Source of the DNA: Spirochaetales bacterium
Lineage (GTDB): Bacteria; Spirochaetota; Spirochaetia; JC444; Marispirochaetaceae
Length of the DNA: 64,000 nt
Direction of reading: 5' to 3'
NCBI GenBank assembly: GCA_016935695.1
Contig: JAFGQL010000158.1
Location: 1-64,000 of the forward strand
Below, piece by piece: positions 62,757 through 64,000 of the stretch. Below the pieces are notes generated by a model that did not search any database, was not told the origin of the DNA, and was given only the letters and a program-made list of their open reading frames with translations. Positions within the stretch are counted from its first letter, which is position 1, and each line of letters opens with the position of its first letter. Made by a program: the position numbers and the translations under genes.

Positions 62757-63719
62757 TTATTCTTCTTCGTACAGCGGATCCTCATCCCTGAGATACCCGT
62801 AGAATTCCGTGACCAGGGTGATTTCCGATCCTGCCTCATTGTATATTTCCGCGCTGCCCCCTCCTGATTGCTCCACCAGGCAGAGAAGGTATACCGACGG
62901 CATAAACCAGGAATCATACAACCGGTGATGATAGGCAAACATGTCGGAAAAAAGTGTGCTTACATCCACCGTGACAGAGGACGCCCCGGCTGGGGAATAC
63001 CCTTCTGCGCTGCTGTACATATTGTTTACCAGTTCCTGGTAATCCCAGGCCCTTCCTTCGAACATGCGTTCATCTACGGCGAAAACCCGAAAATACAGAT
63101 CCGAAGATGCGGAGATGTATACAACGAGCTCGGCCTGTGCCATCGTACCGAATCCGCAGTCCTCCAATCCGAAATCCATTCGTAATATCTGCCCCTCGGA
63201 CATGACGTTGACCGCCGAAGAAACCTGTGAAAAAGAATTGTCAGAAGAAAAGACATCTGTAACCGGTAAAGAGAAATAATGATGTTTCAAACCGAACTGC
63301 GGTGTTGCACCTTGCAGGTAATTCCTTTGGGTTACTCCCGCCTCGTCATATTCAACATACGCGGAATAAAACATTCCCGGTTGAGGGACAACCCCGTCAT
63401 CCAGCACATAATAACCGCTGTCGTTGCTGTGTACCGTTGCGACATGCGCGGACTCCACCAGGGCTCCCGTTGTGTCTGCGTAATTCCGGAAAAAGAGAAG
63501 AGAACCGTCCAGATTGTTCCTGTGCCAGGCAAGAACCACCTGGTTTGTATCCAGGGCAACAGCTTTGAAACCGTAAAACGACGAACCAGCATCCTGGGTG
63601 TTAATCCTCAGGGGACTGGGAACCACAAAATAACTGCACGACTGAATGAGTAACAAAACAGCACAAACTCCCAGGCTGTCCAAGAGCCGTAAAAAGGTAT
63701 GCCGTGCCCGCTTGTTCAT
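62757..63719 (-). CDS. Lipoprotein of unknown function
   Basis: 320 residues with a type II signal peptide ending in LIQSC near residue 28. The mature part has short beta-strand patterns (VVLAWHRNNLDGSLLFFRNY, ILRMDFGLEDCGFG) and an acidic end (DEDPLYEEE). The ATG at 63719 has GGAGG eight bases upstream and overlaps the stop of the next upstream gene as ATGA, so the two are co-translated. It converges on the nucleoside kinase gene with 12 bases between. Probably exposed at the outer membrane; function unknown. Confidence 0.75.
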   Translation of the reverse strand: MNKRARHTFLRLLDSLGVCAVLLLIQSCSYFVVPSPLRINTQDAGSSFYGFKAVALDTNQVVLAWHRNNLDGSLLFFRNYADTTGALVESAHVATVHSNDSGYYVLDDGVVPQPGMFYSAYVEYDEAGVTQRNYLQGATPQFGLKHHYFSLPVTDVFSSDNSFSQVSSAVNVMSEGQILRMDFGLEDCGFGTMAQAELVVYISASSDLYFRVFAVDERMFEGRAWDYQELVNNMYSSAEGYSPAGASSVTVDVSTLFSDMFAYHHRLYDSWFMPSVYLLCLVEQSGGGSAEIYNEAGSEITLVTEFYGYLRDEDPLYEEE

Positions 63720-64000
63720 AACGTAAACCTCCATACAAGGACAGGACCGCAGGCCCCAGGCCCGATGGAAAAAGACATGAGAGGACTGTCAGCCTTTGTG
63801 TCATCTTCAGGATCCGCAGTTTTGCTGAAAGGATCATTCAGGTCAAGGATAGCTGCCGTCAAAAACATCAGCGCCCCGCCTCCCCATAAACTGCCGGTAA
63901 CAATACAACCGGTACGGTAGCTGTCCCGTGCCGCATCCTCGTCACGGAGGTAGGCAAGCTGTACCGCAGGAGAATCTTCATGCAAGGCCGCATTATACCG
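63716..64000 (-). CDS. Envelope protein, 3' part (N-terminal part outside the window)
   Basis: The frame is open to the last base of the window, so only the final 94 codons are seen. A hydrophobic segment (residues about 30-50 of the fragment, TGSLWGGGALMFLTAAIL) is followed by an acidic Asp-rich stretch and then MSFSIGPGACGPVLVWRFTL, ending in a beta-strand and a C-terminal aromatic-Thr-Leu as in some outer-membrane proteins. No family can be named. It overlaps the downstream lipoprotein start by four bases. Confidence 0.6.
   Translation of the reverse strand, partial: RYNAALHEDSPAVQLAYLRDEDAARDSYRTGCIVTGSLWGGGALMFLTAAILDLNDPFSKTADPEDDTKADSPLMSFSIGPGACGPVLVWRFTL

Overview
The window looks like a chromosomal segment of a spirochaete (Spirochaetota, probably a Treponema-like or Spirochaeta-like lineage) of roughly balanced base composition. 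This is an inference from gene content. It shows a pyrophosphate-type phosphofructokinase, a TGS/ThrRS-like nucleoside kinase, a eukaryote-type UDP-sugar pyrophosphorylase, alpha2-type GlyRS, several lipoproteins, a 29-residue AURKAIP1/COX24-type ribosomal protein, and many conserved proteins I cannot name. No 16S rRNA or other decisive marker is present. No prophage, insertion sequence, integrase or CRISPR array was seen.

Layout. 1-9.9 kb: the 3' end of a pepF-type oligopeptidase; a minus-strand etfB-etfA-acyl-CoA dehydrogenase operon; a C_GCAxxG_C_C protein; tRNA-Leu(GAG), whose 3' end and terminator are repeated 174 bp downstream; a HAD protein; and a glk-nudC-UDP-sugar pyrophosphorylase run. 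9.9-12.8 kb: ferredoxin, a large membrane protein, a TrpR-like regulator and a small lipoprotein. 12.8-22.9 kb: a carbohydrate-acid locus with a lipoprotein glycoside hydrolase, uxaC, PPi-PFK and a DeoR regulator on the minus strand, and divergently a HAD protein, a LarA-family nickel-pincer epimerase homologue and 6-phosphogluconate dehydrogenase. 22.9-35.8 kb: a FlgH-like protein, the tiny ribosomal protein, envelope genes (murD, FemAB-like, murE), metG, hflKC, an orphan D12 adenine methylase, queD and an alkyltransferase-like protein.

35.8-43.4 kb: nitroreductase, a degenerate M28 peptidase with a membrane region, a hairpin-rich intergenic stretch, and an orphan corrinoid protein with its reductive activator, followed by a PilZ protein. 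43.4-47.1 kb: clpS-clpA-aat, a compact N-degron proteolysis operon, then tRNA-Phe(GAA). 47.1-54.8 kb: a NitT/TauT-type ABC transporter, an iron-sulfur-free MutY-like glycosylase, and a tyrS-glyQS-gltX aminoacyl-tRNA synthetase block. 54.8-64 kb: a putative outer-membrane protein, an alaA-type aminotransferase, a degenerate HD-GYP protein in an operon with a nucleoside kinase, and two envelope proteins at the edge.

Together these describe a fermentative, probably anaerobic cell that degrades polysaccharide-derived uronic acids, uses PPi-linked glycolysis and flavin-based electron transfer, and may use methyl-corrinoid chemistry. The most unusual points are the tRNA-Leu 3'-end duplication, the LarA homologue in a uronate locus, the hairpin array at 39.86-40.04 kb, the corrinoid/activator pair without a methyltransferase, the cluster-free MutY with Glu in place of the catalytic Asp, the HD-GYP protein that has lost metal ligands, and a group of Shine-Dalgarno-less genes with promoters only a few bases from the start codon. 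I found no single locus that is clearly a new defence or mobile system.
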